Positions 43,558-53,400 are shown, counted from the first letter of the stretch. The stretch is DNA of 64,000 nucleotides from CAYPHA01 sp964410215 (GCA_964410215.1 CAYPHA010000018.1:4083-68082), one strand, 5' to 3'. Program-made: numbers and translations. The notes: a model not told the origin generated them from the letters alone.

Positions 43558-44649
43558 TTATTTTATCAGCATACATTTTTTCGTGATGATGTGTTCTCCG
43601 GAAACAAGCCGGTAGAAATAAACGCCTGATGAAAGGTTTTCGGCATTCCAGCTGACCCGGTGTGATCCGGCAGCCTGTCTTCCCGATACCAGTGAGGCCA
43701 CACGCTTTCCACTGGTGTCATAGACGGATAGATCAATGTCACCCGCCTGTGGCAGATAGAAGGAAAAAACGGTTCTGCTGTTGAAAGGATTCGGATAATT
43801 CTGGGCGAGGTTAAATCCGTTTACACTATTTTCACGCGGTGTGTCAAAAATACTGACGACCTGTGTATCCTGAATAACCGTAACCGATTGAGCGGTCGAA
43901 AATCCGGGATCGGTCTCTCCATCCATACTCTCAATGGAAGCAAAAATCATCGCTTCCGGGCCAATAAATTCATAATTGATCCCGGTCGAGCTGTCGGCAA
44001 ATATTAAAATATCGTTAAAGTAATACGTATTAATCTCGTAATACGTGTCCCGTATACGCAGGCATTCGAAGCTGCCTGCCGGCGTACTAATTGTTCCCCA
44101 GGCATCTATTTCCGAGACCGTGGAATCATAAAAAATGAATGTTGATCCGGCAATTTCATCTGATGTGTCGCTGTTGACATTGGTCCAGGCCTGGCCATAT
44201 TCAATGGGCAAATCCATATGATCGGGTTCCGATTCGAGATCAATGTCGGAATATCCCGATACCGTGTCCATGTAGGCATATCCCAGAAAATCAAAGGAAG
44301 ACGGCTTGAGGTAGTGGTAACTATAACCCAGAAAATGGAACTGGTCATCACTGAACTCCTCTTCCAGGACGAAATTAGCCGTTGGAAAATATGCTTCAAA
44401 AGGGCTTCCCGCCGGATCTTTAAAACGGTAAATAATATCAAAACCGTCAGGAATGGTAAATGAACTGAAGTCCCAGGTCTGGTTTTCCCCGGCAGAACCG
44501 ACATCGACGGGAATACTGCCGGTGGTGTCCGAACGCATGACTGTTTCATTTCCAATCATGCCAAGGATATCTTCATAAGTGAACGAGGGCTGGGTTATAC
44601 CGGTATGGAATAACCCGAAAAGCAGCAGGGAGGCCAACCTTATCTTCAT
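43558..44649 (-). CDS. Exported protein of unknown function with T9SS sorting tail
   Basis: This 363-residue protein has a signal peptide (LASLLLFGLFHTGITQP), a beta-rich middle part I do not recognise, and a C-terminal sorting domain. That domain begins LAQNYPNPFNSRTVFSFYLP, continues with AGDIDLSVYDTSGKRVASL, and ends in ITKKCMLIK. These are the type IX secretion features. It is probably a secreted or surface-anchored protein. It sits next to another T9SS-exported protein (LRR) on the same strand, 71 bases downstream of it. Confidence 0.85.
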   Translation of the reverse strand: MKIRLASLLLFGLFHTGITQPSFTYEDILGMIGNETVMRSDTTGSIPVDVGSAGENQTWDFSSFTIPDGFDIIYRFKDPAGSPFEAYFPTANFVLEEEFSDDQFHFLGYSYHYLKPSSFDFLGYAYMDTVSGYSDIDLESEPDHMDLPIEYGQAWTNVNSDTSDEIAGSTFIFYDSTVSEIDAWGTISTPAGSFECLRIRDTYYEINTYYFNDILIFADSSTGINYEFIGPEAMIFASIESMDGETDPGFSTAQSVTVIQDTQVVSIFDTPRENSVNGFNLAQNYPNPFNSRTVFSFYLPQAGDIDLSVYDTSGKRVASLVSGRQAAGSHRVSWNAENLSSGVYFYRLVSGEHIITKKCMLIK

Positions 44650-44720
44650 TTTCGTTTTCTCCGGAAGTGATTAATATTTTCCGTTAATATAGAAAAGAAT
44701 AAACGGAAGTAACAATAAAA

Positions 44721-47717
44721 CTATTTCACGAGAATCATTTTACGCACAAAATTATGTGTTCCCGCTTCCATGCGGTAGTAATAAATACCGCTGGCCAGGT
44801 TTTTACCTGAAAAACTGACGGAATAATAGCCTGCTTCCTGTCTTTTGTTTACCAGCCTTTGTACCATCTCTCCCATCGTGTTAAAAACGGAGATGGTTAC
44901 GAATTCCGTTTCGGGAAGTTGATACCTGATCCGCGTAACCGGATTGAAGGGATTGGGATAATTCTGCTGCAGGTCAAAGGACAGCGGAAGACCTGAAACC
45001 TCCTCTTCCAACCCGAAAGGAATGTCAATGCTGACATGAAAGGGTCTGCTGTAAAGGGTAAGATCTGTGGCCACTGTATTGGTGATCCGGCAGATATAGG
45101 TACCGGAATCGGACACGGATGCCGATGTGATCTCGTAGGTGCTTTCCGTAGCACCTTCAATATCGATGCCATCGCATTCCCACTGGTAGAGATTGTGTTC
45201 GCCTCCCACATTTACCTGTAACGGGAGGCTTTCACTTTCATTCAGGAGGGTATCCAGGCCCTTTCCGATACTGTCCTGGGGGTGATAGGTAAAATTGAAC
45301 GAAGCGACACCGATGTTGGGTTCGATGTCTTCGAATGTGAAGCGGTTATCGAACGCACGGATGGATATGACTTTGGTGAGCGTATCCAGGTTCGGCAAAT
45401 CCGTGAACCGGTTGTCATCGATGTAAAAATAGGCCAGGTTACGCAGATTCCGCACGGAAGCCGGCACGGCACCATCAAAACGGTTTCTGCGAATACTCAG
45501 GAAAGCGACATTGGTCAGGTTACCTATTCCTTCCGGTAATGGCCCGGACCAGTTATTGTCGGAAATATCCAGGGTGCTCAATGAGGTCATACTCCATAAA
45601 TCGATAGGGAAATCACCGCTCAGTTCATTGCCGGAGACGCTGAGGAATGTGAGAAAATTCAGATCACCCAGACTTGCCGGTAGCGAACCAACCAGGTTAT
45701 TGCCGTTCAGGGACAGCTGCGTCAGATTGATGTGTTCACCGATTTCTTCGGGAACAGGTCCTTCAAGGTTGTTATTTGATAAGTTCAGGTACTGCAATGT
45801 TTCCTTACTCCCAATTTGCCCGGGAATCCTGCCGGTAAGACCTGCATTTGTTATGTACAACTTTTCCAGGCTGGTCAGATTGGCGATATCCACAGACAGG
45901 GAATCGTTCAGATCATTCCCGCTGAGTGACAGTTCGGTAAGACCGGTCAGGTTATATAATGATTCGGGAATGGGTCCGCTGAATGTATTATTGGTGAGTC
46001 GTAACGTGCGCAGACCGGTCAGTAAACCAAGTTCATCAGGCAAAGCGCCCTCAAATTCGTTATTACTCAAATCCAGCGTGGAAAGCGTTTCCAAACCGTA
46101 CAGCGTTGCAGTCAGTGTACCGGTAAACATGTTACCATGAAGGTCCATATAACGAATCTTATCCATATTACCCAGTTCCGGGGGAAGACTTCCGCTGAAA
46201 TCATTGTCATACAGCTCTAAAATTTCCAGGCTGTCCAGTGCGCCGAAAGCTGCCGGCATGCTGCCCATAAAGGCATTGTCGCTGAGATATAATCGTTTCA
46301 ACCGCCTGGCGCCATCGAATTGGCCCGGCAATGAGTCCTGAAAACTATTCCCTTGCAGGTACATCTCCTCGATATTTGGGAGGTTCCAGAGACCTTCCGG
46401 CAGGGGACCGCTGAGGTTGTTCTGGTGGAGCTTCAGGATGCGCAGGCTATCCAGCAGTGCCAACGCATCAGGCAGGGTGTCCAGCAGGTTGTTAAAGGAA
46501 AGATCAATTTCCACGACACGGTTGTTTTCCAGAGAAATACCGTACCAGCCGGATGAAAGCGGTGCGGTCAGCCAGTTGTTTTTCCTGCTCCAGGAAACTT
46601 CTCCCCCCGTCGCTTCAAAAAGGGAGACCAGAGCGAGGGAATCGGAAATGGCGGCATAATCGATAACTTCAAGATGTACCGGCCGGCTGTAGATGGTCAG
46701 TCCGGTGACGATCTCATTGGTAACCGCACAGTGATAGGTTCCGGTATGCGCCTCATCGGCCGATTCAATGGTAAAACTGCTGTCCGTTTCCCCATCGAGC
46801 GCGAATCCGTTCCTGAACCATTGGTAGTTGTTCGCACTACCTCCGACAGAGACGCTCATTGTATAGGGGTGTCCGGTACCAACGGTGTCATCATGTGCCT
46901 CTCCGACACTATCCTGTGGCGCAATGGTGAAGCGGTGCGAGGCCACATTCACGTTCGGTTCCAGGTCTTCGAAAGTGAACCGGTTACCATCCAGATCGAG
47001 AAAGAAAACCATTTGCAGAGCGGAGACGTCCGGGAAAGCGGTGAAGTGATTATTTGAGAGAAGAATTTCTTCCAGTCGGGTCCATTGTGCAATATCTTCC
47101 GGGATCACACCCTCAAGGTCGTTATCGGCAAGTTTAAGCCAGCCCAGGCTGTCCAGGTGCCAGAAACCCGCCGGAATTGTGCCTGACAATTGATTGTTTC
47201 CGAGATTCAGATAATAAAGCTTACTCAGGTTCCCCAGTTCTGCAGGAATGGCACCCGTGAACCGGTTGCTGCCCAGTTTTAATTGTTCCAGACTGGAAAG
47301 ATTCCCGAGCTCTGCAGGGATTTCTCCATGCATATCACACAGGTTGATGTCGAGTGAGGTCAGCTTCTCTAAATTGCCGATCTCGGATGGAATCACGGCC
47401 GATAAATGGGGATTGCTGGCCAGGTTCAATTGCACGAGGCTGTCCAGGTCGCCAAGTGATGCCGGCAGGCTGGTCCCGCTGAGGTTGTTGGCGATAAGGT
47501 AAACATGGCTGACACGATTATTGGTGACGGTAATCCGTCCCCAGGTGGAGACCGGTCCTTCCAGCCAGTTGGCATTATAGGTCCAGTTATCGCCATCGGT
47601 TGCATGATACAGGTCTACCAATGCCAGGGAATCCTTTTCGGGTACCTGGGCATGGCCTGTAAATAGGGTAAACACCGTAAATAGCAGGGATAAAATCAGA
47701 ACGTCACGGTTTTTCAT
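44721..47717 (-). CDS. Secreted leucine-rich-repeat protein with duplicated LRR-Ig modules and T9SS tail
   Basis: This 998-residue protein has a signal peptide (RDVLILSLLFTVFTLFTGHA) and two similar halves. Each has a set of plant-type LRRs (GxIPxxLGNLxxLxxLxLxxNxLxG), a linker FEDxEPN, and an Ig-like domain (YQWFRNGFALDGETDSSF and YQWECDGIDIEGATES). The end carries LQQNYPNPFNPVTRIRYQLP and a FlgD-like domain ending VRKMILVK. A GGAG site supports the start at 47717. It may mediate adhesion or glycan binding. The two halves indicate an internal duplication. Confidence 0.9.
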   Translation of the reverse strand: MKNRDVLILSLLFTVFTLFTGHAQVPEKDSLALVDLYHATDGDNWTYNANWLEGPVSTWGRITVTNNRVSHVYLIANNLSGTSLPASLGDLDSLVQLNLASNPHLSAVIPSEIGNLEKLTSLDINLCDMHGEIPAELGNLSSLEQLKLGSNRFTGAIPAELGNLSKLYYLNLGNNQLSGTIPAGFWHLDSLGWLKLADNDLEGVIPEDIAQWTRLEEILLSNNHFTAFPDVSALQMVFFLDLDGNRFTFEDLEPNVNVASHRFTIAPQDSVGEAHDDTVGTGHPYTMSVSVGGSANNYQWFRNGFALDGETDSSFTIESADEAHTGTYHCAVTNEIVTGLTIYSRPVHLEVIDYAAISDSLALVSLFEATGGEVSWSRKNNWLTAPLSSGWYGISLENNRVVEIDLSFNNLLDTLPDALALLDSLRILKLHQNNLSGPLPEGLWNLPNIEEMYLQGNSFQDSLPGQFDGARRLKRLYLSDNAFMGSMPAAFGALDSLEILELYDNDFSGSLPPELGNMDKIRYMDLHGNMFTGTLTATLYGLETLSTLDLSNNEFEGALPDELGLLTGLRTLRLTNNTFSGPIPESLYNLTGLTELSLSGNDLNDSLSVDIANLTSLEKLYITNAGLTGRIPGQIGSKETLQYLNLSNNNLEGPVPEEIGEHINLTQLSLNGNNLVGSLPASLGDLNFLTFLSVSGNELSGDFPIDLWSMTSLSTLDISDNNWSGPLPEGIGNLTNVAFLSIRRNRFDGAVPASVRNLRNLAYFYIDDNRFTDLPNLDTLTKVISIRAFDNRFTFEDIEPNIGVASFNFTYHPQDSIGKGLDTLLNESESLPLQVNVGGEHNLYQWECDGIDIEGATESTYEITSASVSDSGTYICRITNTVATDLTLYSRPFHVSIDIPFGLEEEVSGLPLSFDLQQNYPNPFNPVTRIRYQLPETEFVTISVFNTMGEMVQRLVNKRQEAGYYSVSFSGKNLASGIYYYRMEAGTHNFVRKMILVK

Positions 47718-47833
47718 AAGATACTCCATTGTCTAAAGATTGTAATGCTCAAGGTGGATGTGTTTTATGAATTTTCGTGTTTTTTGAGCGGATCTTTAGA
47801 AGCGATTACAGAATATCAAATACCGTGCATCGT

Positions 47834-48007
47834 TTAAAACCAGGTCCAGCCGGAATGGGTGAGAAGGTAGTACACTACATATAACCAGCCAAAGACGCCG
47901 TGAAGGATCGCCCAGATAATCGAATGATTAGTCGTCCAGGACATCACTGTAGCCAGAACCGCGCCAAATCCCAGCGAGGATCCGGCAGCATATTTCTTAC
48001 TGGACAT
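47834..48007 (-). CDS. Small (57-residue) membrane protein
   Basis: A short reading frame begins at ATG 48007 after a strong GAAAGGAG site and ends at a TAA at 47834. The product contains two hydrophobic stretches (SLGFGAVLATVMSW and IIWAILHGVFGWLYVVYYLL) separated by a short polar loop, so it probably spans the inner membrane twice. It starts 15 bases after the stop of the CorA/ZntB-type gene on the same strand, so the two are likely co-transcribed. The aromatic-rich end (HSGWTWF) is notable. I do not recognise a named family. The start context makes a real gene likely. Confidence 0.75.
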   Translation of the reverse strand: MSSKKYAAGSSLGFGAVLATVMSWTTNHSIIWAILHGVFGWLYVVYYLLTHSGWTWF

Positions 48008-48022
48008 CTCTATCTCCTTTCA

Positions 48023-49003
48023 TTAAAACCATTTTCTCCAGCGGAAGAGGACTATTTGAAACAGCACAATTATGATCAGAAATACTAAAAAGATGGTAAA
48101 CGCCATCGGATTCTCAGCACCCGGAATGCCTCCTACATTAATTCCCAGAAGACCGGTGAGAAACCCCAGTGGCAGGAAGATGGCCGCAATCAGGGAGAGG
48201 ACGTACATCCGCTTGTTCAGGGCATCGGACATCCGGCTGATCATTTCTTCGTGTGCCACTGTGGCACGGTCACGGACGGCATCCAGGTCCTCGATATGCC
48301 GGGTCAGACGGTCCAGCGATTCCATAAGATGCAACCGGCCTCGTTCGCTGATCCAGCTTACCTTTTCTGTCGTCAGCCGGAAAAGTACTTCACGCTGTGG
48401 TGCAAGGTATCTTCTGAGTGTAATAATCTGTCGCCGGAGGGTTGAGAGCTCCTGACGCGCATCCGAGTCTGAATCTGAAATCAGTTGTTCTTCAATTTCA
48501 TCTTCCAGGTCTTCAAAGTTGTCAACCGTATCGTTCATGCGCCAGACCAGCCTGTCGACCAGCCGGATCAGGAAACCAGCTGAAGATGAGGGGCCGTTTC
48601 CTTTTTTCAATTGTTCGATAATATCGAAAAGAGACAGCAGATCGCGCATGCGGGTGGTTATAATATGCGTTTCATTGATCCAGATACGGATCGATATCAT
48701 GTCATCGGGTTCGGCGCCCGGATTCAGATTGACACCCCGAAGGGCAATAAGCAGCCCGTCACCGACAGGCGTCATCCTTGGACGGGTATCCTCGGTAAGA
48801 AGTGCTTCAATGACCAGCGGATCAAGGTCACTATGTTTCCGCAGCCATTTTCGGCTATGCTCATTTGTATAATCAAAATGCATCCATAAGATGCCAGCTT
48901 CCAGTGTCCAGTGGTCGGATTCTGTTTCCGTCAGGGGGCGGTATCCGCCTTTTTTATCCAAAAGATAGGAGTGAATAAAACGGGATGAATTGTCAGATTT
49001 CAT
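48023..49003 (-). CDS. CorA-family divalent cation transporter (ZntB-like)
   Basis: This 326-residue protein has a large N-terminal cytoplasmic domain with a long helix (RLVDRLVWRMNDTVDNFEDLEDEIEEQL) and two C-terminal membrane helices (YVLSLIAAIFLPLGFLTGLLGINVGG). The signature loop reads GIN rather than the GMN of CorA magnesium channels, which is the ZntB zinc-type pattern. It probably moves Zn2+, Mg2+ or Ni2+. The 57-residue membrane protein follows on the same strand, 15 bases away. Confidence 0.9.
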   Translation of the reverse strand: MKSDNSSRFIHSYLLDKKGGYRPLTETESDHWTLEAGILWMHFDYTNEHSRKWLRKHSDLDPLVIEALLTEDTRPRMTPVGDGLLIALRGVNLNPGAEPDDMISIRIWINETHIITTRMRDLLSLFDIIEQLKKGNGPSSSAGFLIRLVDRLVWRMNDTVDNFEDLEDEIEEQLISDSDSDARQELSTLRRQIITLRRYLAPQREVLFRLTTEKVSWISERGRLHLMESLDRLTRHIEDLDAVRDRATVAHEEMISRMSDALNKRMYVLSLIAAIFLPLGFLTGLLGINVGGIPGAENPMAFTIFLVFLIIIVLFQIVLFRWRKWF

Positions 49004-49137
49004 AATGGCAGCCCGATTGATCAGGTTTATAATGAAAGTGCATCTTAATTATTATTTTAGCAAATCCAGGGAACACATGCAAGATTCTTACAGACGTGCA
49101 CGGAAGATACCGAACTGGCGAGATGCCGTCAGTGATG

Positions 49138-49812
49138 TTACGCGGGTATCTGTCTTTTACGATACAGTCCGTTAATGGTTATACGAAACCCGCCCTCTGT
49201 TTCTGTGTGGACTGTTTCGGTTGGTGTGGACGGCTCGAATCCGTACCGTTTCATTTCCTTATCGAGATGGCAGGCTTCGAGCAAATACATGTCGTGTGGA
49301 CCGAATCCGCGATAGACATTTGGTTCATCAGCCAGGGGCGTCAGCGGCATCCCTTCCGGCTGGGAGCGCGGACCAAAATTGGACAGCATAAGCTGTCCGT
49401 CCTGCCTTAAAAGGCGGCTGACTTCCGAAAGGCTCTTCTCCCATTCACGCTGACTGCCTGCGTTATGCAGAACGCCAAGGGCAATCAAAAGATCAAATTG
49501 AGCCGTTTCGTACCGGCTTAAATCATCCATCCGGGCGACATTGATGCGTCTTTCCGCTTCCTTTAGCCCGACCACGGAGGACACCCGCTTTACTGTTTCC
49601 GCGACCATTGCGGCGGATGCATCAACCGCATGGAAATCGAATCCTTTTTCTGCAAACAGGACCGTATTTCTACCTCCGGCGCATCCTAAATCCATCACGC
49701 GGACCGCTTCCGGTTCCGCATACTGCGGTAATAGTTTAATCAGCCGGTGATCGGGATCGCGCCCGGCAAATCGTTTAACCTGTTCCGGATCTTCCCAGAA
49801 ATTGTTTCCCAT
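49138..49812 (-). CDS. Class I SAM-dependent methyltransferase
   Basis: This 224-residue protein shows the SAM-binding motif I VMDLGCAGGRNTVLFAEKG, the acidic motif II FHAVDASAAMVAE, and LLIALGVLHNAG. The C-terminal domain contains LMLSNFGPRSQPEGM. Such enzymes modify small molecules, quinones, proteins or nucleic acids; the substrate is unclear. It lies downstream of threonine synthase on the same strand with about 60 bases between, so it may belong to that transcript. Confidence 0.9.
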   Translation of the reverse strand: MGNNFWEDPEQVKRFAGRDPDHRLIKLLPQYAEPEAVRVMDLGCAGGRNTVLFAEKGFDFHAVDASAAMVAETVKRVSSVVGLKEAERRINVARMDDLSRYETAQFDLLIALGVLHNAGSQREWEKSLSEVSRLLRQDGQLMLSNFGPRSQPEGMPLTPLADEPNVYRGFGPHDMYLLEACHLDKEMKRYGFEPSTPTETVHTETEGGFRITINGLYRKRQIPA

Positions 49813-49871
49813 TCTGTTTTTACTTTCGCTAAGGTTTTTGATTTGTATATCCCGTGCTTCATTTATCCGGG

Positions 49872-51044
49872 TTATTGGTTGTTCATTACATGTGCATATT
49901 TATAGCCGGAGCCGGTATTGAAAAGGACCACGTTTTCACCCTCGTTAATCCATCCTTTTTTACGAAGCTGTTTAAATGCGGCAAGGGTGGCGCCGGTTTC
50001 GGGCGAGACGAAGATTCCCTCTGTGCGACCGATCTCTTTAATCCCTCTGATCATTTGCGCATCCGATACGGACAGGGCTGTTCCCCCGCTCTCCCGCAGT
50101 GCATTCAGAATAAGAAAATCCCCAACCGCCGCCGGCACGCGCAGACCATCCGCCAGTGTGTGAGCACCTTCCCAGTAGCCGGCGAAAGTATCTCCATTCT
50201 GGAATGCCCTGACGATCGGGGCACATCCCTCCGCCTGTACCGATACCATTCGCGGACGGCCGGCATCGATCCAGCCCAGTTGCTCCAATTCGTCAAATGC
50301 TTTCCACATGCCCACGAGCCCGGTTCCGCCACCCGTCGGATAGATAATGACATCTGGTAATCTCCAGTTGAATTGTTCCGCGAGTTCATACCCCATGGTC
50401 TTTTTACCCTCTAAACGATAAGGCTCTTTAAGTGTCGATACATCAAACCGGTTATGCTTTTTTACGCCCTCTGCCGCAATTTTTCCTGCATCGGTAATCA
50501 GCCCGTCAACCAGGCTGACCTCAGCTCCCAACGCGTGGCATTCGGCAATAAAAGGATACGGAACATCCTTTGGCATGAAGACAAAAGCAGGCACATTGGC
50601 AAGTGCGGCATAGGCACTCAATGCGCCCGCGGCATTGCCGGCTGAAGGAATGGACAGGGCGCGGGCCCCCAATTCGACGGCTCGTGATACAGCTACAGAG
50701 AGCCCTCTTGCTTTAAATGATCCTGTAGGATTAACACCTTCATCTTTCAGGTAAAGCTGCTCAAAACCGACGTGTTCACCAAGGCGGCGGGCATGAATGA
50801 GGGGTGTATAGCCTTCGCCCAGAGAATACATATGCGCTGCATTACGGACCGGGAGCAGTTCACGGTAACGCCAGAGCGATTGAATACGCCCTGTCAGCAG
50901 AGAGCGGCTAAGTTGCCTGTCGACGGCCTGAAGGTCATATCGCGCAAGAAGGGGTTTATTGCAGTCCGGACACAGATTCCACAAACGGTCTGCCGGATAT
51001 TCCTTATGGCAAAAAGCGCATTCAAGATGTGTAAGAAAATGCAC
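49872..51044 (-). CDS. thrC: Threonine synthase
   Basis: This 390-residue fold-type II PLP enzyme makes threonine from O-phosphohomoserine. It begins with a zinc-ribbon-like motif, two CxxC pairs (ECAFCHKEY and LCPDCNKPL). PLP Lys is in PTGSFKARG, the SAGNAAGA loop and the YPTGGGTGLVGMW glycine loop follow. A GTG start at 51044 has a good AAAGGGG site. It lies 12 bases after the DUF2752 stop. This length and the zinc ribbon match the bacterial type with an N-terminal Cys domain. Confidence 0.93.
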   Translation of the reverse strand: MHFLTHLECAFCHKEYPADRLWNLCPDCNKPLLARYDLQAVDRQLSRSLLTGRIQSLWRYRELLPVRNAAHMYSLGEGYTPLIHARRLGEHVGFEQLYLKDEGVNPTGSFKARGLSVAVSRAVELGARALSIPSAGNAAGALSAYAALANVPAFVFMPKDVPYPFIAECHALGAEVSLVDGLITDAGKIAAEGVKKHNRFDVSTLKEPYRLEGKKTMGYELAEQFNWRLPDVIIYPTGGGTGLVGMWKAFDELEQLGWIDAGRPRMVSVQAEGCAPIVRAFQNGDTFAGYWEGAHTLADGLRVPAAVGDFLILNALRESGGTALSVSDAQMIRGIKEIGRTEGIFVSPETGATLAAFKQLRKKGWINEGENVVLFNTGSGYKYAHVMNNQ

Positions 51045-51056
51045 ACAGTACCCCTT

Positions 51057-51467
51057 TCAAATGATACGTCCGAGCCAGTACCCCATCCAGATGGCAATAA
51101 AGAGTAAAACCGGCAAACGGTTCTTGTTCATTGGTAAACGCATTCGTATTTCGCGGTTCAACAATATTTCATGAAGGTATTTTAAAAAGAGTAAAAGCAG
51201 ACCGGCAAATAACACCGGTCCCAGAAAATGAAAATCAAAAGCGCGATACATATCCAGATGGGCGGTTTCATGGAATGACCGCGTTAATCCGCAGGTAGGG
51301 CATGGATAACCGGTAACGTTTTTGAACAGGCATTCTGGTAAAGGCAGACCGTATGGATTCATCAGCAGGGAAGCCAGGATGATTCCCGCAATTCCGAAAG
51401 TAAATACGGACTTATTAAATCGTTGTCGCGATTCAAGAGGAACCGTTTTGATAAACCGCCGAAGCAT
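51057..51467 (-). CDS. DUF2752 membrane protein
   Basis: This 136-residue protein has the DUF2752 motif CLFKNVTGYPCPTCGLTRSF followed by hydrophobic helices. I start it at ATG 51467, nine bases after the stop of the upstream membrane-protein gene; longer readings run into that gene in another frame. The function is unknown; members are small inner-membrane proteins with conserved Cys. It is part of a run of same-strand genes (membrane protein, DUF2752, thrC, methyltransferase). Confidence 0.85.
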   Translation of the reverse strand: MLRRFIKTVPLESRQRFNKSVFTFGIAGIILASLLMNPYGLPLPECLFKNVTGYPCPTCGLTRSFHETAHLDMYRAFDFHFLGPVLFAGLLLLFLKYLHEILLNREIRMRLPMNKNRLPVLLFIAIWMGYWLGRII

Positions 51468-51475
51468 ATGCTTTT

Positions 51476-52423
51476 TTATCCCGTTGTTTCCGGCGGTTCC
51501 GGTGCAGCGCTTTCCTGACTCGGGAAAATCCGGAATTCGGGTCCGAACTGCTGCAGAAACTCGACACTGAAGACTCTGAACGCGTAAGAAATGGGTAACG
51601 TCAACACCGAGCCCAGGTAGGGAATGGTCAGGATCAGAAAACCGATACAACAGGTAATGAAGCCGAAAATGACAATCACAATGCCGACCAGGATATAGAG
51701 CAGGAGGATGAAAAGACCGTAACCTAAAAAGACAAGCAGGTTGGAACGGAGAATCGGAATGAAATGACTCCAGGCGATCCATGTCGTCATATTATTTCGA
51801 TACATGATGGGCACGATAAAGTCATTCAGAAAGAGGGAGATATAACCCGCGATAATCAGCAGAACAAAAAAGACAATGCCGATCCGCAGAGCGGCTGAAA
51901 TCATTTCCATATCGGAGGCGAAGTTCTTATACATTTCGTGTATGTTCATATAGCCGGATACCAGAATGCTGCCAAAAATCAGAATAGTGATGATACCAAA
52001 TCCGAACCGCCACATGAACAGTGAGTTCCGCAGGTAACGGAAATCGTGCCAGGGTTGTTTTACGAGAGCGCGTTCATGCACGACGTTGTCCAGGAAAATG
52101 AGTTTACCTCCCGAACTCAGCCAGGTGAAGAGCAGGGTGATCAATACAATCAGAATAATCCCGGTAACGATTAATGTTGACCAGTGCGGATGGCTGATAA
52201 GCCATTCCCAGGCCATATACGGGATTTCCAGGATTTCTCCCAGCCCTTTTCCCGCATAATCATCCGAGTCAGATGAACTGTACTTGTTATGATAATCTGT
52301 TAATTGGGCCAGAAATACACCAAAACCAAGGACGAACCATTTTTTCAGATCGAAAGGTCTGAAAAGATTGGTTACCATGCGATTCCAACCCCGTTCAAGG
52401 GGTGCTAAAAAAGCAATTTGCAC
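51476..52423 (-). CDS. Multi-spanning membrane protein of unknown function
   Basis: This membrane protein of about 315 residues has six or so hydrophobic segments (IVTGIILIVLITLLFTW, IVFFVLLIIAGYISLFL, ILLLYILVGIVIVIFGFIT). It opens with VQIAFLAPLERGWNRM and has the conserved-looking WHDFRYLRNSLFMWRFGFG loop. It resembles uncharacterised DUF7544/DUF4013-like membrane proteins. The start is uncertain: a GTG at 52423 follows GGGAGG closely, while a TTG at 52435 is frame-open upstream. It ends in a Pro/Glu-rich tail (ESAAPEPPETTG). The function is unknown. Confidence 0.65.
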   Translation of the reverse strand: MQIAFLAPLERGWNRMVTNLFRPFDLKKWFVLGFGVFLAQLTDYHNKYSSSDSDDYAGKGLGEILEIPYMAWEWLISHPHWSTLIVTGIILIVLITLLFTWLSSGGKLIFLDNVVHERALVKQPWHDFRYLRNSLFMWRFGFGIITILIFGSILVSGYMNIHEMYKNFASDMEMISAALRIGIVFFVLLIIAGYISLFLNDFIVPIMYRNNMTTWIAWSHFIPILRSNLLVFLGYGLFILLLYILVGIVIVIFGFITCCIGFLILTIPYLGSVLTLPISYAFRVFSVEFLQQFGPEFRIFPSQESAAPEPPETTG

Positions 52424-52476
52424 AATGCCTCCCAAGGTTGATTTGGTCTTGTTTTGTCGTTTTCACATTAAACTGC

Positions 52477-53400
52477 TCAGTCCTGATATGCATCCATCAT
52501 GGATTTCATCAGATCTTCCATCGAACTGCGGGTAAATCCTTCCTTTTCCCCGGGTACATGAAATTTATCCGCAGGCGGTTTCTTTCTGCTGATTTTTTGT
52601 ATCAGGTTTATTTCCAGGTCCGGTGTGAATGAATCCGGCTCCAGCAGGACGTATTTATACTCAATGGGAATCATGCCCTGGACGAGTTCCCATTCATCGG
52701 GAGAATCGTCTTCACTCTCAGGGAACAGAGACGACATCTTTTCCGACATTTCTTTCATGGTACCGGCAAGATCACCAAACTCTTTCGTCGCCCAGATGAG
52801 TGTGTACGCATTCCCGTCCTGCATAAAATATTCCTGACAATTAAATCCCTGCTTCTTTGCGGAATTGCCCGTTGCTTTCAGTTTGGCCTGCGAAGAGGCC
52901 CCTTCTGATTCTTCCATCGCCTCCAACTGGGCCCGCATTTCAGGCGACAGGCTCTCCATCATACTTTCAGCCATCGCTTCCGACTGCTCCTGATATGCCT
53001 GCATTTCCCCGGCTTTCATTTCGAGAACCGTTTTTTTATCCCAGATGATATAGTAAAAGGTTTCGTTAACGTAATCGGAGACGGCGGATGTCCTGCCCAT
53101 TTCAGGAGAATTGCTTTCAACTGCGAAGTTGTTACCGTCAAGGTAAAAGGTGGATACTTCTTCCATAATTTCATATTCATCGTTGATGGCTGCCGCTTTC
53201 AGTTTTTCCAATGGTATATTGAAAAAGTACATGGCATCTTCAGCGCTGCCTTCGAATTCACCCTCTTCAGGCATCAATTCGAAACTTACGGGAATGGAAT
53301 AACTGACTTGTTCAATAATATATTGTGCATGAAGATTTCCATTGAAAAACAGAAACAGGATGACAAATGAAAAGATAGAAAACAGTTGGCTTCGGAACAT
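52477..53400 (-). CDS. Exported protein of unknown function (DUF4412-like)
   Basis: This 307-residue protein has a signal peptide (LFSIFSFVILFLFFNGNLHAQ) and a body rich in Glu, Met and Ser. The middle has a Met/Glu-rich helix (SEAMAESMMESLSPEMRAQLEAMEESEG). It resembles the DUF4412 type of small secreted proteins in Bacteroidota, but the match is by general look only. No catalytic motif is seen. It has its own ATG at 53400 and is flanked by a sulfatase gene and a membrane-protein gene on the same strand. Confidence 0.6.
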   Translation of the reverse strand: MFRSQLFSIFSFVILFLFFNGNLHAQYIIEQVSYSIPVSFELMPEEGEFEGSAEDAMYFFNIPLEKLKAAAINDEYEIMEEVSTFYLDGNNFAVESNSPEMGRTSAVSDYVNETFYYIIWDKKTVLEMKAGEMQAYQEQSEAMAESMMESLSPEMRAQLEAMEESEGASSQAKLKATGNSAKKQGFNCQEYFMQDGNAYTLIWATKEFGDLAGTMKEMSEKMSSLFPESEDDSPDEWELVQGMIPIEYKYVLLEPDSFTPDLEINLIQKISRKKPPADKFHVPGEKEGFTRSSMEDLMKSMMDAYQD

